Below are positions 24,776 to 35,637 of a DNA stretch of 64,000 bases, one piece after another. This DNA is from Triglochin maritima. Lineage: Eukaryota > Streptophyta > Magnoliopsida > Alismatales > Juncaginaceae. Numbering within the stretch: the first letter of the stretch is position 1; each line of letters opens with the position of its first letter. Both the position numbers and the translations under genes were made by a program. The DNA lies in contig OY821777.1 in NCBI GenBank assembly GCA_963682175.1, positions 15,768,001-15,832,000 of the forward strand, in the 5' to 3' direction. The notes beneath the pieces were generated by a model, which was not told the DNA's origin, did no database searches, and worked only from the letters and a program-made list of their open reading frames with translations.

Positions 24776-25267
24776 CGGTCGACCGCAACAGGCCGTTCGG
24801 TCGACCGGATGATCAAGCTTTCTTATTGTGTTTCCCTGTCTGTTTCCGGTCGACCGAACCTTTCCAAACGGTCGACCGTTCGAACCTTATTTTCCCGACC
24901 GTTACTTTTGTCGTATATACCCAACGGTCGTATTCGTATTAAACCATAAATACCCCAAATGTATTTCATGTATCGGTCGACCGAGGACCACGATCGGTCG
25001 ACCGTTTGTCCATCTCTTGAAAAACCCAAAGTGTCTGTCCATATTCGGTCGACCGCCAAACTTGTTTCGGTCGACCGTTCACATATTTGTTGTCAACCCC
25101 AAAGTGCCTGGACGAAATCGGTCGACCGAACCCTCTTAGTGTGTTCGACCGATGACTTAAGTTTTCTTAAGTCGTAGCGTTGGGCGGTCGACCGTTGCTT
25201 AACCGATCGACCGAACTGAGTGTAAAACTGCCTAACGGTCGACCGATTGTCCCGATCCGGTCGACCG
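24776..25267. promoter_or_regulatory. Paired CGGTCGACCG palindrome array in LTR U3
   Basis: Twelve perfect CGGTCGACCG sites and two one-to-two-base variants, starting at 24776, 24798, 24847, 24869, 24974, 24995, 25046, 25068, 25119, 25142 (variant), 25185, 25204 (variant), 25236 and 25258. They form seven pairs with 19-23 bp, usually 22 bp, between starts. Pairs recur about every 50-75 bp, with one double-length gap. Sequence between sites is only loosely repeated (for example CCCAAAGTG.CTG before two pairs). The position upstream of the TATA box suggests an enhancer or silencing target; the binding factor is unknown. Confidence 0.95.
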
Positions 25268-25363
25268 AATTCAGCCAGAATTGGGTTCTGAACTTTCTGT
25301 TTTGTGTAATCACATTTCAACTCATACCCAATCAATCCCAACGGCTCTATTCTCTCTAATGCC

Positions 25364-25370
25364 TATATAA
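25364..25370 (+). promoter_or_regulatory. TATA box of the 5' LTR
   Basis: TATATAA, about 97 bp downstream of the last palindrome. The equivalent TATAAATA occurs in reverse at 36193-36200 and 40077-40084 in the minus-strand member, and in the solo LTR at about 33184. Confidence 0.7.
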
Positions 25371-25943
25371 GGAGTTGTAAAACACATTTTAACACAACTC
25401 TCCCACTACAAACTTGTCCCAAACATTAGAGAGAAACCCAAACACTCAAAGCTTCAAACCTTACACACTTAGTGATCAATTCCTTAATCCTACTCAAGTG
25501 TGCTCAAGTTTAGAGAGTGTTGTTCCACTCAACCATTGTGAAAGAAGCAAGGGTCTTGGTGAAAGCCCAAGACACGAGTATAGACTTCGGTGAGAGCCCG
25601 AAGTGATCCTCTCGGATTGTGAGAGGAGGAGTCAAGCTCGGCGAGGGTTGTTCGCGAGCTTGAAGACTTGTAAAAGGCGTTGCTCCCGGCCCGGAACGGG
25701 GAGGCATAGTGAAGACGCAAGAGGAGCTCGAACGGGGATTCGAGAGGGGCTTGCAAGAGAGGACGTAGGCGAGGCCGAACCTCTGTAAATCCGGTGTCTT
25801 CTTGTGTGGTTTGCATTGCTTTCCTACTTGTGTTTGATTTGTTTTTAATTTCCGCTGCAATTCTTTGATCAATCAACCAAGTAGTTAATTAGGGCTTAAT
25901 CGTGATTAGTTTGTGGACCCATAGACCCACACGATCCAACATT

Positions 25944-25955
25944 TGGTATCAGAGC
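25944..25955 (+). other. Primer binding site, tRNA-iMet
   Basis: TGGTATCAGAGC, two bases after the LTR end, complementary to the 3' end of plant initiator methionine tRNA; the standard site in Ty1/copia elements. Confidence 0.95.
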
Positions 25956-25994
25956 CTTGTTAAGCTAATTTCATTACTTTACCGTAATTTTAGC

Positions 25995-27584
25995 ATGGCT
26001 ACTACATCTAATCACTTAGAAGGTTTATGCACCACAAGACCTCCTTTGCTTAATGGGTCAAATTATGATTATTGGAAAAATAGAATGAAAATCTTTTTAA
26101 TATCAAATGACCTCAAGTATTGGAAGTTTATTCAAACTCCATACATCCCCCCAAATGAAAATGAGTTAGATTCTTTATCTAGGCCTCAAATGAAAGAAAT
26201 TGAGATGAACTCAAAAATTATGAATATTCTTTATTGTGGCCTTAATGAGGGAGAATACAATAGAATTAGGGGATGTGAAAGTGCAAATGAAATATGGCAT
26301 AGGTTACAAATGCATCATGAGGGTGATAGCAAAACCAAAGAAACTAGGATAAGTCTTCTCATGCATAAATATGAAATATTTTCTATGCAAATCGGTGAGA
26401 ACATAAGCGACATGAACACTCGCTTCACCGATATTACTAACTCTCTTTTGATTCTTGGAAGAAGGATAAATGAAGGAGAGATGACTCAGAAATTCCTCCG
26501 ATCATTGAGCAACGATTGGGAAGACAAGGTCGTCGCAATTGAAGAATCGCACGATCTTTCCAAATTGAAGATGGAGGAACTCATTGGAAATCTCATGGCC
26601 TATGAGCTTCAATTGAGTCATCGCAAAGAAAAAGAAGCTTCCAAGAAAACTCCTTCTATGGCCTTACATGCAGATTTTGAGGAGCAAAGGAGAGAAGATG
26701 AAGAAGAAGAAATCGTGATCCTTGCCCAAGATTTTTTCAAATACCTCAAGAATAAAGAAGACAAAATTGAAAGAAGAGATATTAGGATTGAGAGAAAAGA
26801 AGGGGAGAAAAAGAGGGAGAAAAGAAAAGAGAAGGGAAGGAGCAAGAGAAGAGAAAGGAGGGAAGAAGCTCACAAAGCTACATGGGATGATTCCTCATCA
26901 CAATCAACATCATCTTCCACCTTGCATAGTAAAGGAGAATTTGCTTACTCATGTCACATGGCAATTGAAGATGAATTGAGTGAGGTAGCCTCTAACTCTT
27001 CTATTTCTAATTCTTGCTCATCTAGAGATCTTAGTGATAGCTCAAACTCAAGTGCATCTAATGAAACATTTACTAAAGATGAGCTTCAAAATGCATTTCT
27101 TGATTTAGTTAAACAATATGAGATCGTTTGTGAAAAGAACAAAAATGCTAGAAAAACTATAAATGATCTTAAATGCCAAATTGAACTAATCATGAATGAA
27201 AAGAATGAGGTGATTGGTAGACTTGAATCAAATGAATCATCACTTGCTAGTCTAAGTAAAACACCCATTGTTGATGAACATGTAGATCTTAAAGATTCAA
27301 ATATGCAATTAAGAAAAGATCTAGAAATGTTCACTAATGGAACAAAAATGCTTGATATGCTTTTGAGTAGTCAAAGACAATCCTTAGCTAAACATGGTTT
27401 AGGATACAATGTGCATTTGAAAAACCATGTATCTCATACTACTTTAAATGACAAGCATTTATTTGTTAAATCTAGTTCCTCAAGTGTGTGGGCACCCAAA
27501 ACCAAAATGGTTTGGATCCTAAAAGCTAATGTTCAAGGACCCAAAGTTGTTTGGGTACCTAAATCTACACTTGTAGGAGCTTGA
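25995..27584 (+). CDS. Copia-type Gag (UBN2 domain) without zinc knuckles
   Basis: 529 residues from ATG 25995; the open frame extends to 25902, but the ATG after the primer site fits the usual Gag start (MATTSNHLEG). Residues about 15-230 are the UBN2/gag domain (LLNGSNYDYWKNRMKIFL, later ISLLMHKYEIFSMQ and FLRSLSNDWE). About 255-310 is an Arg/Lys/Glu low-complexity stretch in the place where related copia Gags carry a CCHC knuckle before the ATWDDS block. A coiled-coil-like part (390-460) and MLDMLLSSQRQSLAKHGLGY follow; the second knuckle expected before the VWVPK repeats is also absent. The ORF stops where protease would begin. The frame is intact, so the protein could be made. Its use as a particle protein with enzymes supplied in trans is inference. 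Confidence 0.85.
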   Translation: MATTSNHLEGLCTTRPPLLNGSNYDYWKNRMKIFLISNDLKYWKFIQTPYIPPNENELDSLSRPQMKEIEMNSKIMNILYCGLNEGEYNRIRGCESANEIWHRLQMHHEGDSKTKETRISLLMHKYEIFSMQIGENISDMNTRFTDITNSLLILGRRINEGEMTQKFLRSLSNDWEDKVVAIEESHDLSKLKMEELIGNLMAYELQLSHRKEKEASKKTPSMALHADFEEQRREDEEEEIVILAQDFFKYLKNKEDKIERRDIRIERKEGEKKREKRKEKGRSKRRERREEAHKATWDDSSSQSTSSSTLHSKGEFAYSCHMAIEDELSEVASNSSISNSCSSRDLSDSSNSSASNETFTKDELQNAFLDLVKQYEIVCEKNKNARKTINDLKCQIELIMNEKNEVIGRLESNESSLASLSKTPIVDEHVDLKDSNMQLRKDLEMFTNGTKMLDMLLSSQRQSLAKHGLGYNVHLKNHVSHTTLNDKHLFVKSSSSSVWAPKTKMVWILKANVQGPKVVWVPKSTLVGA

Positions 27585-28206
27585 GGAAGAGATTGGTGGT
27601 GACCGGGTGAGCCAAAGCGTCGAATTCGAATCCGGTTGCATCACCAAATCAAGATTGGAGCTATTCAAGATTCAAGTTTGGTATAAAATTTCTATCTCTA
27701 AAATTTCTGAAAAATAGCTCTAATCTAGTTAATATGCTTAATTGTCATATCCTTAGAGTTCAATTCATTGAAAATCATTAATCCTATTCATTGCAAATCT
27801 TTTATCACATCCATTGATTTTAAATGTCAAATTTTAAATGGATGTTAGAATAAGGCTTAAGTTGAAACTTAAATGAACTTAACTTTCATCATATTCATTG
27901 TTTCCATTTAGCCTTATTGATAGGGGGAGCTTAAATGATATATCTTTTATTAGAGTAATGAAGTGCTAAATTTAGGGGGAGCTAGTTCATTACAAGACAT
28001 CCAAACTCTATGCTTAAAGTCTTAATTAATTGTTGTTTTTGATGGATGTCAAAGGGGGAGAGATAATTAAGGGGGTTACTTGAAAAACTTGATAAAATTT
28101 GAACAAAAACTATGCACATCCATAGGGGGAGCATTTATATGCATAGTTTACATATACAAATTTCAAGTATTAAGATATTGGTTGCCATCATCAAAAAGGG
28201 GGACAT
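27585..28206 (+). other. 3' untranslated region with repeated polypurine tracts
   Basis: Five AGGGGG-type tracts (about 27922, 27973, 28054, 28123 and 28196), the last directly before the 3' LTR and the likely plus-strand primer. The minus-strand family member has the same series (37146-37440, reversed). Confidence 0.8.
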
Positions 28207-29727
28207 TGTTGGTTTTTTGTCCTTAATCTTATGTTTTGATGATTTAATCAACCGAATCTTAATTAGAGTAGCACACACTATGCATTGCATATATATTGTA
28301 TTGTGCTAACCTTTACAGGTGATCAAGACTCAAGAAAGATGGAAATGAAGTCAAGACATGTAATTAAAGCTAAATCGAAGACATGTAATCTTGATTTCTT
28401 TTGAGTCTTAGGAACAAAGTGTAATTGAGTATACTTGAGCTAAAATCAACTTAATCACACACTAGGTTCCTTATAGAAGTCACACACGAAATTTCACTTA
28501 ATTTGGACTTCAATAGATCACCCAAACCTAGACCGGAAAACACTAAACTTAACTGTCTGCCCACATTCGGTCGACCGCAACAGGCCGTTCGGTCGACCGG
28601 ATGATCAAGCTTTCTTATTGTGTTTCCCTGTCTGTTTCCGGTCGACCGAACCTTTCCAAACGGTCGACCGTTCGAACCTTATTTTCCCGACCGTTACTTT
28701 TGTCGTATATACCCAACAGTCGTATTCGTATTAAACCATAAATACCCCAAATGTATTTCATGTATCGGTCGATCGAGGACCACGATCGGTCGACCGTTTG
28801 TCCATCTCTTGACAAACCCAAAGTGCCTGTCCATATTCGGTCGACCGCCAAACTTGTTTCGGTCGACCGTTCACATATTTGTTGTCAACCCCAAAGTGCC
28901 TGGACGAAATCGGTCGACCGAACCCTCTTAGTGTGTTCGACCGATGACTTAAGTTTTCTTAAGTCGTAGCGTTGGGCGGTCGACCGTTGCTTAACCGGTC
29001 GACCGAACCGAGTGTAAAACTGCCTAACGGTCGACCGATTGTCCCGATCCGGTCGACCGAATTCAGCCAGAATTGAGTTCTGAACTTTCTGTTTTGTGTA
29101 ATCACACTTCAACTCATACCCAATCAATCCCAACGGCTCTATTCTCTCTAATGCCTATATAAGGAGTTGTAAAACACATTTTAACACAACTCTCCCACTA
29201 CAAACTTGTCCCAAATATTAGAGAGAAACCCAAACACTCAAAGCTTCAAACCTTACAACTTAGTGATCAATTCCTTAATCCTACTCAAGTGTGCTCAAGT
29301 TTAGAGAGTGTTGTTCCACTCAACCATTGTGAAAGAAGCAAGGGTCTTGGTGAAAGCCCAAGACACGAGTATAGACTTCGGTGAGAGCCCGAAGTGATCC
29401 TCTCGGATTGTGAGAGGAGGAGCCAAGTTCGGCGAGGGTTGTTCGCGAGCTTGAAGACTTGTAAAAGGCGTTGCTCCCGGCCCGGAACGGGGAGGCATAG
29501 TGAAGACACAAGAGGAGCTCGAACGGGGATTCGAGAGGGGCTTGCAAGAGAGGACGTAGGTGCGGCCGAACCTCTGTAAATCCGGTGTCTTCTTGTGTGG
29601 TTTGCATTGCTTTCCTACTTGTGTTTGATTTGTTTTTAATTTCCGCTGCAATTCTTTGATCAATCAACCAAGTAGTTTATTAGGGCTTAATCGTGATTAG
29701 TTTGTGGACCCATAGACCCACACGATC
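28207..29727 (+). repeat. 3' LTR, truncated by five bases
   Basis: Starts TGTTGGTTTTTTGTCC and ends CACACGATC, lacking the terminal CAACA of the 5' LTR. It carries 12 perfect CGGTCGACCG sites between 28568 and 29059; one site perfect in the 5' LTR is mutated here (CGGTCGATCG near 28766), while one that is a variant there (25204) is perfect here. Confidence 0.93.
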
Positions 29728-29740
29728 TTAGTTTGTGGAC

Positions 29741-29851
29741 CAAACTATAACACAAATTGGTTACTTCCAGAAGAATTAAGTAAGTAAGGATTAATATTTT
29801 CAAGTAACAATACTTCTTCAAGGTGATGAGAGAAATGTAGAACCATGATTT
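29741..29851. repeat. 111-bp direct repeat, right copy
   Basis: Repeats 24304-24414. It is joined to the broken 3' LTR through 13 bases (29728-29740) that match an LTR phrase about 30 bp upstream (TTAGTTTGTGGAC). Confidence 0.95.
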
Positions 29852-32248
29852 CACTCTGATTTGACATCTCCCAATTAAGGAAACCAATAGATTACATCCA
29901 AACATGTAAGGTTTCTAGAAATGAAGAAGCTGAAGAGAAGCTCTAATGTGGAGAAGCTAAAATTCTCAGAGAAACCCATCGAAAAGCTTAGTCATCCAAA
30001 CACACCTTATGTATTAGATGCATATCGATGTTCATATTTAATTGTCACTAATTAAGTTTGGAACATTTTATTAGACATCATGGGAGAATAAGTAACATCA
30101 CAAATGACGTTGGATATCTGCGAGTACCCTTAGTATATGATCTCGTTTTATAATATACCACTTCATAAGCGTACAAGGATAATGATTTTTTATCAGACTG
30201 CAGGTCTAAAATATATACTTAGTTATCAAGCCTTCATGGATTGCCTTCTTTTTCTTCATTTTGTTTGAATTCTTCTTGCATTCGTGAATTTTTTTATGTT
30301 CTGGATGTAGATTCTTTTAAGAGAGCAAAAACTACTTAGGAGGCAAATGAATCATCGATGATAATTCTAATCATGTAATATTCATATTCATATCAACATT
30401 GTTGATGACAACCTTTTTATATTAATAGTGATGACACCGTCAAATCCTTATCGTTTCCCAATACAATTAAATTTGGTTGTTTTGTATTCCCAGGATCATT
30501 GCATGCTGGGTTTGCTTTTTTCAAGATTAACCTCATCAGGAGGCACAATGCGTGACTAAATTTTATTATAATTTCCACAAATTTTGGACTACGCTTCAAG
30601 TGGTTGAGCTCTCACACACACCCCACACACACATATATATATCTTATATTGTGTAGATCTCCATTTACTTATGTTTTTTATGTCTTAGTTACTCTTTATT
30701 ATCAATAAACATGTATGATAATTACTTGCTGCAACTTACAAGTTAATGATTTACTGAACTTTGAATTCAGTCATACTTGTACATGTATTTTCTTAAAGGT
30801 TTTTTGTTGTTAATGCTGAAAAATGTGCCTAATTAAATATGTAATTATGGGCTTGACAATAATAAATATTGCCCTTGAAGGGTTTCATATACTTCAAAAT
30901 TAAGGGAACATAGATATTGTTGGAATGTTAAATCACTTTTGAGGTCCGCGCGTTTATGAACATTATGACAGATGTCAGGCTACCTATAGGAACTCCCATT
31001 GATGCGTGAATATTGTTAGTTCTTTTGTTTTAAAAGTTATCTTATTATTAACTTTTACATAGTTATGTTAATGAATTGAATTTATGTGCATTTTGTTCCT
31101 TGAGATATTCCGTTTGTTTTTAGAAGAGTTCGGGAAGAGGCTCTTGGTCTTGAAACCATGTAACTCTTAATGACCAAAAATATGAATCTCTAAATGCTCA
31201 CAAACATAGTAATTAGCATGGAACACTAATTGACCAATATAAGTTTGTCATGTTAGGTTAAAAATACATTGTAGTTCTATAAATGTGGATAGATAATTGT
31301 CATTTAATAAAATGAGTATGTGAAGAGGATATGGACTTCATATATTGAACAAATCTAATATTAAAATACTATAAAGTTATGTGTTTGTGTCATTAGTGTT
31401 TTCATAGTATCACGTGTTCCAAGATATGAGAGATATTTTTCTTTTTCACATGAGTAGATATATATTGTGATTTATTTATTTAATTACCTACGTAATTGTG
31501 GTAATAAAGTAATATTTCCTTATATACTACTTATGCAAAAAAAGAATATATCAATAATATCATTGCCCCTCGTTTGTAAAGATCGAGTGATGATATTACT
31601 GAGCTACATGGTAAAGTGAAATTATAATGCATGCAATATAACTAATGTTTAGTTATATATTTATAATTTATTTTGGGAGAAACCAAAAAATGTATAAATA
31701 ATACAAAGATGACACATAAATTACTCTGTATATTATTCACTATATCACGAGGCAAGGTATATATACAAATAATGTGATTTAGTTATGACATTATTAATAG
31801 GATCGTGTGTTATTATTTCATTACAATACATATGTGTTGCATGGGTAATCATAATATGTTTGCTAGACATAATTATGATTTAAAGAAAGAAAATGTATTT
31901 AATCTTATTACCGGTTAACATATATCCAAACAAGATCACACCAAAAGGGAATGGTTAATTGGAATTATTAAATATGGAACGATAATTAATTAATTAGATT
32001 TTATAATTAAATTAATTAAGGTAATTAAATGAGAATTGAGATTTACTATTTATATATACGGTTGTTTATACATATATTATATAGGTTCATTTGGTCAATC
32101 TAGTTGAGACATTTGACATGACCTTAATTGTGCACAAATCAAATGATGACAGTTGTCAGATTATGAATGACCAAATAAAGAGATCTACACATGGGATATT
32201 CGTGTATATAGCAACAACAACAAAATGAGGATGATTTTTGGTCAAAAG
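29852..32248. other. AT-rich intergenic sequence
   Basis: No gene supported. A CA/TA microsatellite lies near 30613-30642. Otherwise only long AT-rich stretches with short open frames. Confidence 0.55.
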
Positions 32249-33741
32249 TGTTGGCTTTTAGGTCTTAATCTATGTTTGGATGATTTAATCAACCTAATCT
32301 TAATAATAATCAATGTAGAGTAGCACACATATTGAATAACATATATATTTATTTGTGCTAACATCTACAGGTGATCATGACTCAATGAAGAAATGAACAA
32401 AAGTCAAGACATGTAATCAAGCTATTGAAGACATGTAATTTTGTATTTCTTTTGAGTCTTAGGAACGTGTGTATACTTGAGTTAAATAACTACTCACACA
32501 TACACTAAGTTTCTTATAGAAGTCACACACAAAATCTCAGATCATTTAGACTTCAATAGGTCACCCAAACATACATTAGAAATCACTAAACCAAACATGC
32601 ACTACCTGTGCTATTTCGGTTGACCGAACCACCTTCGTTTGACCGATTGTTCTTTTAAAATGATTTTAACTGCTCGACCGGTCGACTGTAACCTTTTTCG
32701 TTCGACTGTCTATACGTGTCATTTGACTGTTAGACTTGTCGTATTATACCAACGATCGTATTCACATTTTTATCCATACCCCAGAAATACATTTGACCAC
32801 CGGTCGACCGTGGACCTAATTTTGGTCGACCGAACTTAAACATATCTTGAACCTCGTAGAGCCTGGAAGTTTCTGGTCGACTGATCCCTAGTTTCTGGTC
32901 GACCGTTTGCCCTTGGACTTTCCTGGATAATAAATCTGAACTGTCAAATCGGTCGATCGTCTCACTCTTGGTTCGACGGATCACTTAAGTTATAGACCTG
33001 TTCGTTCGACTGTTTGTTTCCAGAACTGTCTGGACACCTTTTCACGACAAATGTCGGTCGACCGTTTTACCCGCTTTGGTTGACCGAACTTAACCGGAAC
33101 TGTGACCTGTGCTTTTCTATTTTGTGGTTTTCACACATTCTTCTACCACTTTTATCACAATGGTTATAACACCTTAGGAGCTTATAAATAGAGGATTGAA
33201 CATTATTTAGACAACTCTCCCACACAGAATTGTCCAACACATTAGAGAGAAGTCCACAATCCTCAAAGCCCTAAAAAAATACTCTCCAAGCCTTAAACTT
33301 TCACATCTTTGGTCATATCCAAATCCTACTCAAAGTGTGCTCAAACTAGAGAGTGTTGTTCCACTCAAGTTCATTTGTCAAAAGAGTAAAGACTCCGGTG
33401 AAAGCCCGAAGCATCATTCTTAGATTATGAGAAGATGATTCCAAGCTAGGCGAGGGTCATTCGCTAACTTGAAGATTGTAAAGGCTTTATCTCTCAGCCT
33501 GGAACGGAGAGCGGGTAGTGAAGTCATCAGCGGAGCTCGAAGTGTCGAGCGGAGCTTGCAAGAGAGGAAGTAGGCGGGATGCCGAACCTCTATAAAAATC
33601 TTTGTCTCCATTGTGGTTTGCTTGTTTCTCCTTCTTTACTTGCTTGCTTGTTTAGAAATTACACTGTGCATTTTTGTTTGTTAAGCAAGTACAGATTAAG
33701 GTTAAAATTGATTAGATCTAGCGACCCACATCGATCCTACA
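32249..33741 (+). mobile_element. Old solo LTR of the gag-only copia family
   Basis: TGTTGGCTTTTAGGTC at the left and CGATCCTACA at the right, 1493 bp, flanked by AAAAG and AAATG, a 5-bp duplication with one mismatch. The palindrome array (32617-33066) is mostly decayed: only two sites are perfect, others read CGGTTGACCG, CGGTCGACTG or CGTTCGACTG. A TATAAATAG box sits at about 33184. Confidence 0.9.
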
Positions 33742-34551
33742 AAATGTAGTGGCCCCACATTCCACCCCATGTTCAAAACATGATGGCCCACTTCCCATTT
33801 TTTCTCCCACCATATACAAGTATAAATACACACTTTGTAGAACAAAACATATAGTTATTTTTCATATCAAACAAAAGAAAATTGCTGACAAATTTTCTTT
33901 TGATCTTTTCAATTTTCATGTGTTGAGAACCAAATTAAATATATTGATTGAAAGACTTCGTTCTATGTTTAATTGACGGATCGATTTAGTACTTTCTAGC
34001 AAAAGGAATTTCGATCTTTCAATTAAATCTTCCGGTGGACTACGTAGATTCCTTATTCCTTTGAGGGTTGTAAATCTTGAAGGTTTCGTGAATTCAGATT
34101 TTACCAAATGTATGTCTAAAATCTCATTTAATTAAGTAGATATGTGATACATGCATAGATTATATGATAAATTAGATCCTTTACTGCGTTTTAGATGGTA
34201 CATTTTCAAAATTATACCGTATTATGCATATGTAAATCATCATAAATACAAGGATTAATTCAGCGACAATGTCCCCAAGAACCTCATACGTAGTAAAACC
34301 ACCTGTAGGAATTTCCATGATACAGGCATAAGCTTTCGCCTAGTCAAGTTTTAACTACACACATGCTAGGCTACCCACAATTTAGGTGCATACAATGACA
34401 TATCATGAGTAAGGAGGATATCACTGTCAACCTTGCACAATGACCTAAATTGACTAGTTTGACTAAAAGATTCTGAATCTATACTTAAGTCACCCAAAAA
34501 CTCAATGTAGTTCTCTAAATATGTGATTTTAAATTAAGGAGGTAGACGTTA
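33742..34551. other. AT-rich intergenic sequence
   Basis: An open frame at 33749-33976 has no recognisable domain. Nothing else supported. Confidence 0.5.
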
Positions 34552-35520
34552 TTATTGGCTTTAGGCACCACTTAGCCTAATTTTGATGATTAAAAACTTC
34601 GTAATTCAACTAAACATACATATTTCACCCGCATACATATTGTTATCTTATCTTATTGAGTGACCAAGATTCAAGGTGAATGACTCAAAACTCAAGACAC
34701 GTATTGAAGCTTGGAAAAATATATGTAAGCTTAAACTTTTTAAGTCCATAGGATATTAGTATACTTACAACATAAGAATAGTCACCAAGAGTAATGAGTC
34801 GATTTTGTCGGGCGGGTGTCTTGAGTTTTGAGTTTTGAGTTTCTATTTTGACTAATATCTACATCCTCAATGTGTCACGAAAACTATAGTTAGAATGTTA
34901 GAGGCTATAAAAAAAACTTAAATGAGACAATCAACCACCAAAAACATCTTGTTGCTTTCACTTTCATTCACTTAAAGGTCGCAATTCCCCTCTTGATTTC
35001 ACTTAGATAATTGTGAGCCAAACTCAAATTCTACCCAAGTGCTTCAAGTTATTGTTGTTGAACTTCAACTTCATAATTGTTGAGCAATTAGTCCCACATT
35101 GCTAAACACAAAATGTGTGCAACACTCTATAATAGAATTGAATTCATTACCTTTCACCTAAGTAATTAAGTTTTGTTGAGGTGGTGGACCAATCAAATTT
35201 CACATGGTATCAGAGCGGGTCGATCGACCTGTGGGAGGCCCACTCCAACCCATATTGTCCATGCGTAGACACGGAGAAAATAATCTTGGTCACGCGTGCG
35301 GGGGGATGTTGAGCAATTAGTAACACATTGTTAAATACAAAATGTGTGCAACACTTTATAATAGAGTTGAATCCACTACCTTTCACCTAAGTGCTTAGGT
35401 TTTGTTGAGGTGGTGGACCAACCAAATTTCACAATAATCAAAAGAGTTACAATTAGGTCCAAGGAAGCCACATCTTAGGTTGTGAGAGGATTAAGAAGCA
35501 AGAGTGTTCGCTAGCTTGCG
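34552..35520 (+). mobile_element. Degenerate LTR relic related to the copia family, interrupted by a TRIM
   Basis: TATTGGCTTTAGGC near 34553 matches the family LTR start. Scattered phrases follow the LTR order (GTGACCAAGATTCAAG, then AAGACACGTATTGAAGC, and GGTTGTGAGAGGATTAAGAAG near 35475). The region where the palindrome array should be is absent or replaced (34795-34900). The right end is eroded. Confidence 0.65.
35078..35433 (+). mobile_element. TRIM (miniature LTR retrotransposon), complete
   Basis: Two 127-bp LTRs, 35078-35204 and 35307-35433, both beginning TGTTGAGCAATTAGT and ending AAATTTCACA. Primer site TGGTATCAGAGC at 35205-35216 directly after the first LTR, polypurine GCGGGGGGA directly before the second, and a perfect 5-bp target duplication ATAAT (35073-35077 and 35434-35438). 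The 102-bp interior is non-coding. About 12 differences between LTRs indicate an old insertion. Confidence 0.97.
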
Positions 35521-35637
35521 GTGTAAAGCGACCTGGTATTTGCCCTGAAATTGTATTACTATTTGCCATTAGTAATAAGAGCAGTACATCTACTTTATGG
35601 CAACATTGATTGAACTTGAAAGCTACAATGAGGTTTT

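Larger units (their letters stand above)
24415..25941 (+). repeat. 5' LTR
   Basis: TGTTGGCTTTTTGGCC at the left end, CGATCCAACA at the right end, 1527 bp. U3 contains the paired-palindrome array (24776-25267) directly upstream of the TATA box at 25364. Left target-site side reads GATTT. Confidence 0.95.
24415..29727 (+). mobile_element. Gag-only Ty1/copia LTR retrotransposon (5.3 kb)
   Basis: 5' LTR 24415-25941, tRNA-iMet primer site at 25944, gag-like ORF 25995-27584, several purine tracts, 3' LTR 28207-29727. There is no protease, integrase, reverse transcriptase or RNase H, so it depends on another element for mobility. The LTRs differ at roughly 20 positions in about 1.5 kb by eye. The last five bases of the 3' LTR (CAACA) are missing and the right junction is rearranged. 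The element at 35638-41029 has the same layout, so the pol-less form is a multiplying lineage and not a chance deletion. Confidence 0.93.

Noticed and set aside
24823..25341. Overlapping open frames on both strands through the palindrome array
   Set aside because: They are produced by the repeated palindrome, which reads alike on both strands, and have no domain; the region is LTR promoter.
24304..29851. 111-bp flanking repeats as an extra-long target-site duplication
   Set aside because: Copia integrases give 5 bp; the broken LTR end and filler bases point to repair instead.
23379..30005. Possible MITE with ends GGTACGTTTGGCTTC and the inverse of CCAAACACACC, split by the copia element
   Set aside because: The ends match only loosely and I found no target duplication.
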